Assembly: GCF_004138325.1 (NCBI RefSeq)
Contig: NZ_SBLB01000008.1
Location: 186,001 to 250,000, forward strand
DNA length: 64,000 nt
Origin: Spirosoma sordidisoli
GTDB lineage: Bacteria > Bacteroidota > Bacteroidia > Cytophagales > Spirosomataceae
Reading direction: 5' to 3'
A program made the translations under genes and the position numbers. Of this stretch, positions 40,689-56,170 are shown piece by piece. Position 1 is the first letter of the stretch. Every line of letters begins with the position of its first letter. The notes under the pieces are model-generated. The model was given only the letters and a program-made list of their open reading frames with translations. It was not told the DNA's origin and searched no databases.

Positions 40689-41005
40689 GATTCTGAGAAA
40701 AAGGTACCTGCAAAAGTCAGCATTGCCGGCAAACTACCAACATCTTTTAGTAAATGGCCCCTATGGGCTGACTGGCAGACGCTTCGCGTGAGCGGCCATG
40801 TCTACGGTTTTAGCTTACCCAGTGCGTTCTGCAAAAAAGATGTAGACACATGAGGAAAATTTTGAGTTGATTTCTTTTAGATAAAAATGATGTGTTAACG
40901 TGGTTAATCAGAATCACTTACTTTTGTAGGATGATTTGCGTGTTGACCCGATTGATACCAGTCAAACCTAACTTTTCGTTCTTCGATAAAACTCCACTTA
41001 CTAGC
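40689..41005. other. Divergent region upstream of the OmpA lipoprotein gene
   Basis: This 317-nt stretch has no gene. It carries a -7 box for the OmpA gene (40919-40926) and an imperfect inverted pair CATGTCTAC (about 40798) and GTAGACACATG (about 40841). Composition turns AT-rich after 40830. I recognise nothing else in it. Confidence 0.5.
40919..40926 (+). promoter_or_regulatory. -7 promoter box of the OmpA lipoprotein gene
   Basis: TACTTTTG fits TAnnTTTG, with TTA 21 nt upstream in place of TTG. The leader would be about 73 nt. Confidence 0.55.
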
Positions 41006-41887
41006 ATGAAACGAGTACTGATTCTTTTTGCGGCCGTAGCTATGCTGTCGTCCTGCAACAGTAAGAAGCGGCTGGCCGAAATTAAATCTCTTCAGGAAGC
41101 CCGTGACAAAGCTGTTGCTTCGCTCAACGACTGCGACCAGCGTACAGCCGACCTGCGCAACCAGCTGTCGGCCAAAGACAACGACCTGCAGGGGAAAGAT
41201 AAACAACTGGGCGATCTGCAGGCTCAGGTCGATTACCTGAAACGGACCAACACCAACCTGCTCGACCGGATGTCAGATCTGTCGATCGTGAGCAAGTCGG
41301 GCGCTGAGAGTATCCGTAAATCGCTCGAAACCCTGAACGAACAGACCAAATACGTTAATAACCTGAACACCAGCATGCAGCGGAAAGATTCGCTGAACCT
41401 GGCCCTGGTTATGAGCCTCAAACGTTCACTCGACGACATCAACGATCAGGATGTACAGGTTGAAGTGAAGAAAGGTGTCGTTTACGTATCGATCTCGGAC
41501 AAGCTCCTGTTTAAGTCGGGTAGCTACGACATCACCCCCAAAGCCGAAACGGTACTGGGTAAAGTGGCCAAAGTAGTGAACGACCACAAAGAACTCGATA
41601 TCCTGGTAGAAGGTCATACGGATATCGTACCCATCTCGACGGCGTCGATCAAAGACAACTGGGATCTGAGCGCACTGCGGGCTACTTCGGTTGTTCGTAC
41701 GCTGCAAAGCAAGTTTGGTGTTCAGCCCGAGCGGATGACTGCCGGTGGTCGTTCGGAGTACTCGCCCAAGGATGACAACACAACATCGGTTGGTCGCCAG
41801 CAGAACCGCCGGACCGAAATCATCATCACCCCCAAACTCGATCAGTTCTTCAATCTACTGTCGAGCGGCCAGGCTGGTGGTAAGTAA
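41006..41887 (+). CDS. OmpA family lipoprotein with coiled-coil linker
   Basis: A 293-residue cell-envelope protein. Lipobox AMLSSC (Cys17), then a long helical coiled coil (about 25-130, KKRLAEIKSLQEARDKAVASL onwards), and a C-terminal OmpA peptidoglycan-binding domain (about 165-280) with the signature block ILVEGHTDIVPI and NRRTEIII. The Asp in GHTD and the Arg in QNRRTE contact diaminopimelate of peptidoglycan in the family. It probably tethers the outer membrane to the cell wall, like Pal, across a spacer. It has its own promoter and terminator. Confidence 0.92.
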   Translation: MKRVLILFAAVAMLSSCNSKKRLAEIKSLQEARDKAVASLNDCDQRTADLRNQLSAKDNDLQGKDKQLGDLQAQVDYLKRTNTNLLDRMSDLSIVSKSGAESIRKSLETLNEQTKYVNNLNTSMQRKDSLNLALVMSLKRSLDDINDQDVQVEVKKGVVYVSISDKLLFKSGSYDITPKAETVLGKVAKVVNDHKELDILVEGHTDIVPISTASIKDNWDLSALRATSVVRTLQSKFGVQPERMTAGGRSEYSPKDDNTTSVGRQQNRRTEIIITPKLDQFFNLLSSGQAGGK

Positions 41888-41905
41888 TTGATTGCAGCCG
41901 CATAG

Positions 41906-41937
41906 AAAAAGGGCCAGACATGAGTCTGGCCTTTTTC
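41906..41937. terminator. Bidirectional rho-independent terminator
   Basis: GGCCAGAC (41912-41919), loop ATGA and GTCTGGCC (41924-41931), flanked by five A on the left and five T on the right. It serves the OmpA gene and the convergent epimerase gene. Confidence 0.9.
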
Positions 41938-41949
41938 TATGCGCGTATT

Positions 41950-42819
41950 TTACTGAATACGAATCGTAAAGCTGGCGTCGAATACGCGCCCCGGCTCGAC
42001 CTGCTGAATAGCCTCTTTCTGCTCGATGGGTACTGGCGAACCCTCGCTATCGGCACACCCCAGCCAGGGCTCGATGCAGACGAAGGGCGCGCCCGGTTTA
42101 GCCCACAGCCCCAGATACGGAAATTCGGGGAAGGTTACCGTTACGGCCTGCTCGTGTTTATCTGTCCGGATAGTGACCCGCCGTGAGCGCATATTCTTGA
42201 ATACCAGCGCGTCCTGATCAAACAAATGCGCTGTCAGCGGGAGCCGGTTACCGGCCGTGGACACTGGTTCCGTTTCGCCCGTAAAAAAGCCACCTGCCGA
42301 TAGCCGATGCGTTTCCAGCGGTTCAGCCTGGTCAAACTCGATGAAATAATCTTCATAGGCTTCGTCGGCCCGGAACGGGACAGCAAAAGCCGGGTGTGCC
42401 CCGACGGAGAAGAAAACCGTTTTCTGGTCCTCGTTCACGACCCGGTAGGTGATAGTCAGCTGCGGCCCCTCCAGTTCGTAGATGATCTGGAACAGAAATT
42501 CGTACGGGTACACGGCCCGGGTTTTATCATCGGCCCGCAGCGAGAAAATAGCGTGCGCGTCAGACGATTCGGTCGTTTCGAAGACCGTATGCCGCGCAAA
42601 CCCGTGCCGCTCTGTCGGATAAGCGTGCCCATCGATCAGTAGTTGGTTATTCAGGCAGCCTCCGACTACCGGAAACAGGTTGGGTCCATGCCATGGCCAG
42701 ACGGTGGGATCGGCCTGCCAGAGGTGCTCAGTAGCCGTCGGCTTATGAAAGATAGATGTGAGTTCAGCCCCTTTAGGCCGAATGGATACTCGTAGCTGGT
42801 CGTTTTCGAGGGTCGTCAT
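41950..42819 (-). CDS. Aldose 1-epimerase family protein
   Basis: A 289-residue galactose-mutarotase-like protein of the LacX branch. The beta-sandwich features are TLENDQLRVSIRPKGAELTSI at the N-terminus, LFPVVGGCLNN, the catalytic His in ERHGFARHTVFE and the second His and Glu in SVGAHPAFAVPF and FVCIEPWLG. It interconverts alpha and beta anomers of a sugar; specificity is not visible. A -7 box (TATTTTTG, 42825-42832, minus) lies so near the ATG that the mRNA would be almost leaderless. Confidence 0.9.
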   Translation of the reverse strand: MTTLENDQLRVSIRPKGAELTSIFHKPTATEHLWQADPTVWPWHGPNLFPVVGGCLNNQLLIDGHAYPTERHGFARHTVFETTESSDAHAIFSLRADDKTRAVYPYEFLFQIIYELEGPQLTITYRVVNEDQKTVFFSVGAHPAFAVPFRADEAYEDYFIEFDQAEPLETHRLSAGGFFTGETEPVSTAGNRLPLTAHLFDQDALVFKNMRSRRVTIRTDKHEQAVTVTFPEFPYLGLWAKPGAPFVCIEPWLGCADSEGSPVPIEQKEAIQQVEPGRVFDASFTIRIQ

Positions 42820-42824
42820 ACGGC

Positions 42825-42832
42825 CAAAAATA
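42825..42832 (-). promoter_or_regulatory. -7 box directly before the aldose epimerase start
   Basis: TATTTTTG on the minus strand ends 5 nt before the ATG, which would place the transcription start at or next to the start codon. No TTG element was seen, so confidence is limited. Confidence 0.35.
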
Positions 42833-43004
42833 AGAAAAGCCGCTTATGCATATCCGTATGCGCTGATCTTTATCCACCGAACCGAGGCTATGGACCCTCA
42901 CGGGGTTCTGCGGCCAGGCTGACGCCCCGTTATTTTTCGGAAATAAGGCGAATCGTTTAAGCTGATGCGCTTGTAGGTGGCGACGGGTAATATCCTTAAA
43001 ACAT

Positions 43005-43032
43005 GACAGGCTCCCCAATTGGGGAGCCTGTC
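43005..43032 (-). terminator. Terminator of the rpsL-rpsG unit
   Basis: A perfect 28-bp palindrome (GACAGGCTCCCCAA and its partner) lies 27 nt after the rpsG stop codon; on the minus strand ATGTTTTAA follows. It marks the end of the ribosomal unit. Confidence 0.75.
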
Positions 43033-43059
43033 TGCGGAAAGAACTGTATGTATTGACTA

Positions 43060-43527
43060 TTAGAACCGGAAGTGCGAGAACGCCTTGTTGGCCTCAGCCA
43101 TGCGGTGCGTATCGTCTTTCTTTTTCACAGCGGCACCTTCTCCTTTCGAAGCGGCTACGATTTCGGCTGCGAGCCGGTCAACCATTGTCTTCTCACCCCG
43201 TGAACGAGCATACCGGATCAGCCATTTCATGCCTACCGCGACCTTCCGGTCTGCCCGTACTTCGGTCGGCACCTGGAAGGTAGCACCACCCACACGACGA
43301 CTTTTCACCTCTACCGATGGCATGACGTTGTTCAACGCCTTTTTCCAGGTATCCAGTCCGCTTTCGCTGGTGCGTTTGGCAACCACATCGAGAGCATCGT
43401 AGAAGATTGAGTACGCCAGGCTTTTCTTGCCTTCGTACATCAGGTTATTAACAAATTTGGTTACCAGTACTTCCTTATACTTAGGATCGGGCAGTACGTA
43501 ACGCTTGGGCGGTTTCGCCTTTCTCAT
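43060..43527 (-). CDS. rpsG: 30S ribosomal protein S7
   Basis: A 155-residue S7, which starts assembly of the 30S head by binding the 3' major domain of 16S rRNA and shapes the exit site. MRKAKPPKRYVLPDPKYKEVLVTKFVNNLMYEGKKS-type opening, KALNNVMPSVEVKSRRVGGATFQVP and the C-terminal block HRMAEANKAFSHFRF are all characteristic. It follows rpsL by 59 nt. In most bacteria fusA comes next; here the unit ends with a terminator and an unrelated sugar epimerase gene. Confidence 0.97.
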   Translation of the reverse strand: MRKAKPPKRYVLPDPKYKEVLVTKFVNNLMYEGKKSLAYSIFYDALDVVAKRTSESGLDTWKKALNNVMPSVEVKSRRVGGATFQVPTEVRADRKVAVGMKWLIRYARSRGEKTMVDRLAAEIVAASKGEGAAVKKKDDTHRMAEANKAFSHFRF

Positions 43528-43586
43528 GATTGCTTCAGATTTTTGATCTTACTCTGCCGTAGTCTTTCAACGGGCAGTCGGATTAA

Positions 43587-44009
43587 TTACTTTTTCTTTC
43601 CTTTTGCCGGAGCACCTTTACCAGCAGGAGCCTGACCTGGTTTCGGACGCTTGGCACCGTATTTCGACCGGCTCTGCAGACGGCCGCTTACGCCGGCCGT
43701 ATCAAGGGCACCGCGTACAATGTGGTAACGAACACCCGGCAAATCTTTTACCCGGCCACCGCGGATCAGCACGATCGAGTGCTCCTGCAGGTTGTGGCCT
43801 TCGCCCGGAATGTAGGCGTTCACTTCTTTCTGGTTCGTCAGACGAACCCGGGCAACTTTCCGAAGAGCCGAGTTCGGCTTTTTCGGCGTCGTTGTGTACA
43901 CGCGCGTACACACGCCCCGACGTTGTGGGCAAGCGTCCAAAGCTGGTGATTTCGACTTATCTACCAGTTTCTCACGCCCTTTACGCACCAATTGTTGTAT
44001 GGTAGGCAT
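43587..44009 (-). CDS. rpsL: 30S ribosomal protein S12
   Basis: A 140-residue S12, the decoding-centre protein near helices 18, 27 and 44. MPTIQQLVRKGREKL is the usual start, and the decoding/streptomycin loop TTTPKKPNSALRK and the GEGHNLQEHS loop are intact with Lys at both classical streptomycin positions. The C-terminus carries a Lys/Gly/Ala-rich extension (PAGKGAPAKGKKK), typical of Bacteroidota. A near-consensus promoter precedes it. Confidence 0.97.
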   Translation of the reverse strand: MPTIQQLVRKGREKLVDKSKSPALDACPQRRGVCTRVYTTTPKKPNSALRKVARVRLTNQKEVNAYIPGEGHNLQEHSIVLIRGGRVKDLPGVRYHIVRGALDTAGVSGRLQSRSKYGAKRPKPGQAPAGKGAPAKGKKK

Positions 44010-44054
44010 TCTTTGATTTGTTTACGAAAAACAGTCTTCCCGAAATTTGAGGTG

Positions 44055-44084
44055 CAAAGATACGGATAAGCAGTTGAACGCCAA
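44055..44084 (-). promoter_or_regulatory. Promoter of rpsL-rpsG
   Basis: On the minus strand TTG (44082-44084), exactly 19 nt, then TATCTTTG (44055-44062): a full match to the Bacteroidota consensus TTG-N19-TAnnTTTG. The leader to the rpsL ATG would be about 40 nt. Confidence 0.85.
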
Positions 44085-44191
44085 AGCAGAAGACGAAAAG
44101 ATTTCAGCAATCCGGGGCCGGATTCGCGCTGCCAAAACTCGACGAATTACTCACCGCAACTACCGGACACCCAGCTCCGTAGGGGACCTGA

Positions 44192-44515
44192 TCAGGCCTG
44201 CCCTACCGGGCCGCTGAAACCGCCACCCGGAAACCGGAATGTATCGGTCGGCTCGTTGATACCGCCGTAGGCTTCCTCGAACCGATTTATGTTTTCCCGC
44301 AGGGCATCGAGAAGCCGCTTGGCATGTTCGGGAGTCAGAATGATGCGGGCTTTTACCTTCGCCTTGGGTACGCCGGGCATAAGCCGGATGAAATCCAGGA
44401 TGAATTCACTGTTAGAGTGAGCAATCATGGCCAGATTGGCATATACGCCTTCGGCAATTTCCTCACTGAGTTCAACATCTATGGTACCTTCGGGATTTTG
44501 CTGTTGTGTATTCAT
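44192..44515 (-). CDS. DUF3467 domain-containing protein
   Basis: A 107-residue protein of the DUF3467 family. The sequence IDVELSEEIAEGVYANLAMIAHSNSEFILDFIRLMPGVPKAKVKARIILTPEHAKRLLDAL is the whole domain; a Gly/Phe-rich tail follows. In many Bacteroidota this gene lies between rpoC and rpsL, as here, which suggests a role linked to transcription or translation, but the function is unknown. The start at MNTQQQNPEG is supported by a -7 box 18 nt upstream, which rules out the 28-codon longer frame. Confidence 0.87.
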   Translation of the reverse strand: MNTQQQNPEGTIDVELSEEIAEGVYANLAMIAHSNSEFILDFIRLMPGVPKAKVKARIILTPEHAKRLLDALRENINRFEEAYGGINEPTDTFRFPGGGFSGPVGQA

Positions 44516-44532
44516 ACGGATAAATCGTTTCT

Positions 44533-44540
44533 CAAAAGTA
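44533..44540 (-). promoter_or_regulatory. -7 promoter box of the DUF3467 gene
   Basis: TACTTTTG on the minus strand, with a leader of only about 11 nt. It lies directly after the hairpin at 44551-44596, so DUF3467 is transcribed separately from the genes upstream. Confidence 0.55.
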
Positions 44541-44550
44541 CAGCATTCAA

Positions 44551-44596
44551 GAAAGAAAGCCGCCCTAAACGAATTGGATAGGGGCGGCTTTCTTTT
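44551..44596. terminator. Hairpin terminator upstream of the DUF3467 gene
   Basis: GAAAGAAAGCCGCCC (44551-44565) pairs with 44582-44596 at 14 of 15 positions around a 16-nt loop. The A-rich and T-rich outer parts can act as U-tracts on either strand. It would stop transcription coming from the small membrane-protein gene. Confidence 0.65.
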
Positions 44597-44612
44597 CATT
44601 TCCCCGACTTTT

Positions 44613-44692
44613 AACCACCGTCAGGGTCTTCGACCACTGACGTGGTTTGCAGCATTTTACCCCGTCAGTGGTCGAAGACCCTGACGGTGGTT
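44613..44692. repeat. Perfect 30-bp inverted repeat
   Basis: Arms 44613-44642 and 44663-44692 are exact reverse complements (beginning AACCACCGTCAGGGTCTTCG) around a 20-nt spacer. No open frame or transposase is inside. It is too long for an ordinary terminator and has no U-tract, so a dispersed palindromic repeat is more likely. Confidence 0.8.
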
Positions 44693-44728
44693 GCTGTACT
44701 TATAATGACTACAGTCAATACCCAGCCA

Positions 44729-44784
44729 CCTGAATCAGAGAGCCGCCCCGATCATCACTGACCGGAACGATTCTCTGATTCAGG
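44729..44784. repeat. Perfect 13-bp inverted repeat
   Basis: CCTGAATCAGAGA (44729-44741) and TCTCTGATTCAGG (44772-44784) with 30 nt between. It follows the larger palindrome by 36 nt and lies just downstream of the small membrane-protein gene. Its role is unknown; it might be part of the same repeat family or a weak terminator. Confidence 0.65.
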
Positions 44785-44796
44785 CGCATTTAACCC

Positions 44797-45108
44797 CTAC
44801 TGGCCCGAAATTAATTCCAGCGCCTTTGCGTAGTAGTGTGTACTGATCAGCTGACAAAGGCCGAACGCAGCCAGGCAGGCAATGGCCCAGTATAGCCAGC
44901 GTTGGCTCTGCTCAAACCAGCCACTCCTTTTTGGATATCGACTTGATGAACCAGCCGCTACCAAAATCAGCGAAACCAAATACAGATAAAGGGGTCTGTT
45001 TGTGCGGAACAGCACGTCTTCAAAAAAGAAGACGTGCAAAAATAGGTTTAGCCAAAACAAGGATAGTCCGGCTATTTTCAAGCTTTTAGCCAGTTTTGGC
45101 CTAGTCAT
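44797..45108 (-). CDS. Hypothetical small membrane protein
   Basis: A 103-residue protein with three hydrophobic segments (about 11-30, 40-53, 71-88) and no recognised family. Charged residues cluster at the N-terminus (TRPKLAKSLK) and between segments 2 and 3 (SSRYPKRSGWFEQSQRW), consistent with an inside-out-inside-out topology. It starts after the strong rpoC terminator and is followed by two inverted repeats, so it looks like an insertion into the otherwise conserved rpoC-DUF3467 neighbourhood. Real but poorly supported. Confidence 0.55.
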   Translation of the reverse strand: MTRPKLAKSLKIAGLSLFWLNLFLHVFFFEDVLFRTNRPLYLYLVSLILVAAGSSSRYPKRSGWFEQSQRWLYWAIACLAAFGLCQLISTHYYAKALELISGQ

Positions 45109-45150
45109 GGTGCAGAAAAGTTGGCTTTAAGAAAGCACGTATCTGACGGC

Positions 45151-45184
45151 AAAAAAAATCCCCGGTCATGGCTGACCGGGGATT
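45151..45184 (-). terminator. Rho-independent terminator of rpoC
   Basis: ATCCCCGGTCA and TGACCGGGGAT form an 11-bp stem with a 4-nt loop, followed on the minus strand by eight T. It lies 21 nt after the rpoC stop codon and is the strongest terminator of the window. Confidence 0.95.
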
Positions 45185-45204
45185 ATAACTTTATAAGCTT
45201 GCGC

Positions 45205-49572
<4,368 letters not shown>

Positions 49573-49619
49573 TGGTTGGAGATTTAATTAGTGGAGTTTA
49601 CAGTTTTCTGTTTACTGCC

Positions 49620-49663
49620 TTCAGTTGGTCAATACAGGACACGTCTTGTACTGACCAACTGAA
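49620..49663. repeat. Inverted repeat in the rpoB-rpoC spacer
   Basis: TTCAGTTGGTCA (49620-49631) and TGACCAACTGAA (49652-49663) are exact reverse complements, and inner TACA/TGTA and GAC/GTC can extend the hairpin. Outside it, GTTTACAG-type segments at about 49597-49616 recur in opposite orientation at 49691-49703. The gap is 136 nt, longer than needed within this operon. Confidence 0.65.
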
Positions 49664-49708
49664 AACTGTTCCGGCGACCCGGCGAATACCGTAAACTGAA
49701 AACGTTTT

Positions 49709-53578
<3,870 letters not shown>

Positions 53579-53756
53579 GATTGTACTCTGTTTAGTTGCG
53601 TAACCGATTCTCAATGAGCTCGTTGCGTGGTTTTACAACGGCATGTATAGTAGACGGCTATTCAGACCCCGGGTGTCACCCGACCTAAGGGGCGTAAATA
53701 GACAACGTAAGGCAATAAGAATAAGTTTGTCTTTTGCAAGGGCACAGACAAAAATT

Positions 53757-53806
53757 CTCCAAACAGGAAAAGACCAGATGTTAAACCTGGCCTCCCCTGC
53801 TTGGAG
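53757..53806 (-). promoter_or_regulatory. Hairpin between rplL and rpoB (attenuator or processing site)
   Basis: On the minus strand CTCCAA, CAGG and CCAG pair in turn with CTGG, CCTG and TTGGAG, forming a long interrupted stem, followed by AATTTTTG. It lies 23 nt after the rplL stop codon. In Escherichia coli the same gap carries a partial terminator and an RNase III site that set the ratio of L7/L12 to polymerase; an analogous role is inferred here. Confidence 0.65.
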
Positions 53807-53828
53807 TACTATGCAAACAAGCAGTTGC

Positions 53829-54215
53829 TTATTTTACTTCAACTTCAGCACCAGCCTCTTCGAGTTGCTTACGCAGGGCTTCGGCTTCGTCTTTGGCAAC
53901 GCCTTCTTTTACTGGTTTCGGAGCGGTGTCAACCAGTTCTTTCGCTTCTTTCAGACCCAGGCCCGTCAGATCTTTAACCAGCTTAACAACTGCCAGTTTA
54001 GCAGCACCAGCTGATTTCAGGATCACGTCGAACGAGGTTTTTTCAGCAGCGGCCGGAGCGGCATCGCCACCACCAGCAGCACCACCAGCTACCATTACGG
54101 GAGCGGCAGCAGCCGGCTCGATACCATACTCATCCTTCAGGATAGCAGCCAGTTCGTTAACTTCTTTAACCGTCAGGCTTACAAGCTGCTCAGCGAACGC
54201 TTTCAAATCTGCCAT
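53829..54215 (-). CDS. rplL: 50S ribosomal protein L7/L12
   Basis: A 128-residue stalk protein that recruits and activates translation GTPases. N-terminal dimerisation domain (DLKAFAEQLVSLTVKEVNELAAIL), an Ala/Gly-rich hinge (about 38-55), and the C-terminal domain with KTSFDVILKSAGAAKLAVVKLVKDLTGLGLKEAKELVD and the final EEAGAEVEVK. It follows rplJ by 96 nt. Several copies per ribosome are needed, which fits the partial terminator-like hairpin before rpoB. Confidence 0.98.
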   Translation of the reverse strand: MADLKAFAEQLVSLTVKEVNELAAILKDEYGIEPAAAAPVMVAGGAAGGGDAAPAAAEKTSFDVILKSAGAAKLAVVKLVKDLTGLGLKEAKELVDTAPKPVKEGVAKDEAEALRKQLEEAGAEVEVK

Positions 54216-54311
54216 TGTAGTATTCTTAGTTGATTGTGATACAATTGTTTGTGAATTGCGAACGTCGTGTCCGCTTTTTTGTCGAAAGGCGGGTGTTGGC
54301 CCGCGTTACAG

Positions 54312-54845
54312 CTAGGCTGCCTCCTCGCGCTCCGACAGCGTTTTGAGGATACCGGCCAGTTTGTTGCCACCACCCTGGAGCGCCGAAATGACGTTCTTGG
54401 CAGGCGATTGCAGCAGACCAATAACTTCGCCAATAAGTTCTTCGCGGCTTTTCAGCGCAATCAGTGCGTCGAGTTGATCGGCACCGATGAACAAACTGCT
54501 CGAAATTGAAGCGGCTTTCAGTTGTAGCTTATCGCTGGTCTTGCGAAACTCTTTGATAAGCTTGGCCGGCGCTTTCTGGTCTTCGGGGTGAAACATCACC
54601 GCCGACTGGCCATGTAGTACCGTCTCGTTGAACGGAGCGTAGTCCGTTTCCAGCGTTTCGAGTGCCTTTTTGATGAAGCTGTTCTTCACCACTTTGTACT
54701 CGATACCGCGCTCAAAACACATCCGGCGAAGGTCATTGGTTTCAGCAACCGTCATGCCATTTGCTTCCGTGATGTAGAAGAAGGGAATGCTCTGGAACTT
54801 GCCAGTTAATTCCTCAATAATTGCTCCTTTTTCCTCGCGTTTCAT
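54312..54845 (-). CDS. rplJ: 50S ribosomal protein L10
   Basis: A 177-residue L10, which binds 23S rRNA near the GTPase centre and carries the L7/L12 dimers on its C-terminal helix. MKREEKGAIIEELTGKFQSIPFFYIT, CFERGIEYKVVKNSFIKKAL and the C-terminal LLQSPAKNVISALQGGGNKLAGILKTL are typical. It starts 3 nt after the rplA stop codon, so there is no separate leader for the usual L10 autoregulatory RNA; any such structure would have to lie inside rplA. Confidence 0.97.
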   Translation of the reverse strand: MKREEKGAIIEELTGKFQSIPFFYITEANGMTVAETNDLRRMCFERGIEYKVVKNSFIKKALETLETDYAPFNETVLHGQSAVMFHPEDQKAPAKLIKEFRKTSDKLQLKAASISSSLFIGADQLDALIALKSREELIGEVIGLLQSPAKNVISALQGGGNKLAGILKTLSEREEAA

Positions 54846-54848
54846 GGC

Positions 54849-55547
54849 TTATACTCCGGCTACTGTGCCTTTATCTATCGTTACTCCCGGACTCATCGTG
54901 CTGGACATGTTGATCGTCTTCACGTAGGTACCTTTAGCCGATGAGGGCTTTAGGCGCAGCAACGTAGCGATGATCTCCTGTGCGTTTTCAGCCAGTTTTT
55001 CGGGCGGAAACGACACTTTGCCAATGCTGGTGTGAATGGCACCCTGTTTGTCGACTTTGAAATCGATTTTACCGGCCTTCACTTCGCGAACGGCTTTACC
55101 TACTTCGGGGGTTACTGTACCCGATTTAGGGTTCGGCATCAGACCCCGCGGACCCAGAACTTTACCCAGACGACCAACTTTAGCCATTACGTTCGGCATC
55201 GTGATGATCACGTCAACGTCCGTCCAGCCTTGTTCAATCTTCTGAATGTAGTCATCCAGGCCTACGAAATCAGCACCAGCCTCTTTCGCTTCGTTCTCCT
55301 TGTCCGGCGTGCAGAGCACCAGAACGCGAACCGTTTTACCCGTACCATGGGGCAGCGTAGCAACGCCACGTACCATCTGGTCGGCTTTACGCGGATCAAC
55401 GCCTAACCGAACGTCAATATCCACGGAAGCGTCGAATTTTGTGTACGAAATCTCCTTCAGGATCTCAGCCGCCTGTTGCAGCGAGTATTCCTTGGCAGCA
55501 TCGTACTTCGACAGGGCTTCCTTTTGCTTTTTCGTTAACTTAGCCAT
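54849..55547 (-). CDS. rplA: 50S ribosomal protein L1
   Basis: A 232-residue L1 of the mobile L1 stalk, which helps release deacylated tRNA and in many bacteria represses its own operon. Family blocks are FDASVDIDVRLGVDPRKADQMVRG, GTGKTVRVLVL, LGPRGLMPNPKSGTVTP and GTYVKTINMSSTMSPG. The gene starts 32 nt after rplK and is followed almost at once by rplJ. Confidence 0.97.
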   Translation of the reverse strand: MAKLTKKQKEALSKYDAAKEYSLQQAAEILKEISYTKFDASVDIDVRLGVDPRKADQMVRGVATLPHGTGKTVRVLVLCTPDKENEAKEAGADFVGLDDYIQKIEQGWTDVDVIITMPNVMAKVGRLGKVLGPRGLMPNPKSGTVTPEVGKAVREVKAGKIDFKVDKQGAIHTSIGKVSFPPEKLAENAQEIIATLLRLKPSSAKGTYVKTINMSSTMSPGVTIDKGTVAGV

Positions 55548-55579
55548 TTCTGTATTTGCCTCGGCAAGTCTATTGGTTC

Positions 55580-56017
55580 TTAAAACGGAGCAGTACCCGT
55601 CACCGTGATACCCATGCTGCGAGCCGTTCCGGCTACCTGCCGCATGGCGGCTTCAACCGTAAAGGCGTTCAGGTCGGGCATCTTCGTTTCGGCGATGGTC
55701 CGTACCTGATCCCAGGAAACCGAGCCGACTTTATTACGGTTCGGTTGAGCAGAGCCGCCTTTCAGCTTAGCTGCTTCCATGAGCAGAATCGGGGCCGGTG
55801 GGGTTTTGATGACGAAATCAAAGGACTTGTCCTTATAATACGTAATCAAAACCGGCAGTACCATACCCATTTTATCCTGCGTACGGCCGTTGAACTGCTT
55901 GCAGAATTCCATGATATTCAAACCCTTGGAACCCAGCGCCGGACCGATCGGAGGTGAGGGGTTAGCCTGCCCGCCTTTGACTTGCAGCTTTACGTAGCCA
56001 CCTACTTCTTTTGCCAT
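55580..56017 (-). CDS. rplK: 50S ribosomal protein L11
   Basis: A 145-residue L11 of the GTPase-associated centre, needed for stringent-response sensing by RelA-type enzymes. KLQVKGGQANPSPPIGPALGSKGLNIMEFCKQFN is the N-terminal domain with its Pro-rich loop, and MPDLNAFTVEAAMRQVAGTARSMGITV the rRNA-binding C-terminal domain. The start at MAKEVGGYVKL is the family standard; 17 more codons are open upstream. It follows nusG after about 150 nt. Confidence 0.97.
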   Translation of the reverse strand: MAKEVGGYVKLQVKGGQANPSPPIGPALGSKGLNIMEFCKQFNGRTQDKMGMVLPVLITYYKDKSFDFVIKTPPAPILLMEAAKLKGGSAQPNRNKVGSVSWDQVRTIAETKMPDLNAFTVEAAMRQVAGTARSMGITVTGTAPF

Positions 56018-56170
56018 TGTGAAACTGATTTTACGATCGATGATGAACGAGGGGCGGCTGATCGTCACATACCAGACTGTTCTCTACACACCACAGACCA
56101 ACTTTTTTAGCCGCTTGTCCACTGAGGGAAGCATTGGACGCCTGACCGATTCGAAAAGCCAAGTGGAAGC

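Noticed and set aside
40789..40851. Riboswitch or regulatory RNA upstream of the OmpA gene
   Set aside because: The inverted pair is imperfect, lies upstream of the predicted transcription start, and matches no known RNA family I can recall.
44613..44784. Ends of an insertion sequence
   Set aside because: Spacers of 20 and 30 nt leave no room for a transposase and no target duplication was seen.
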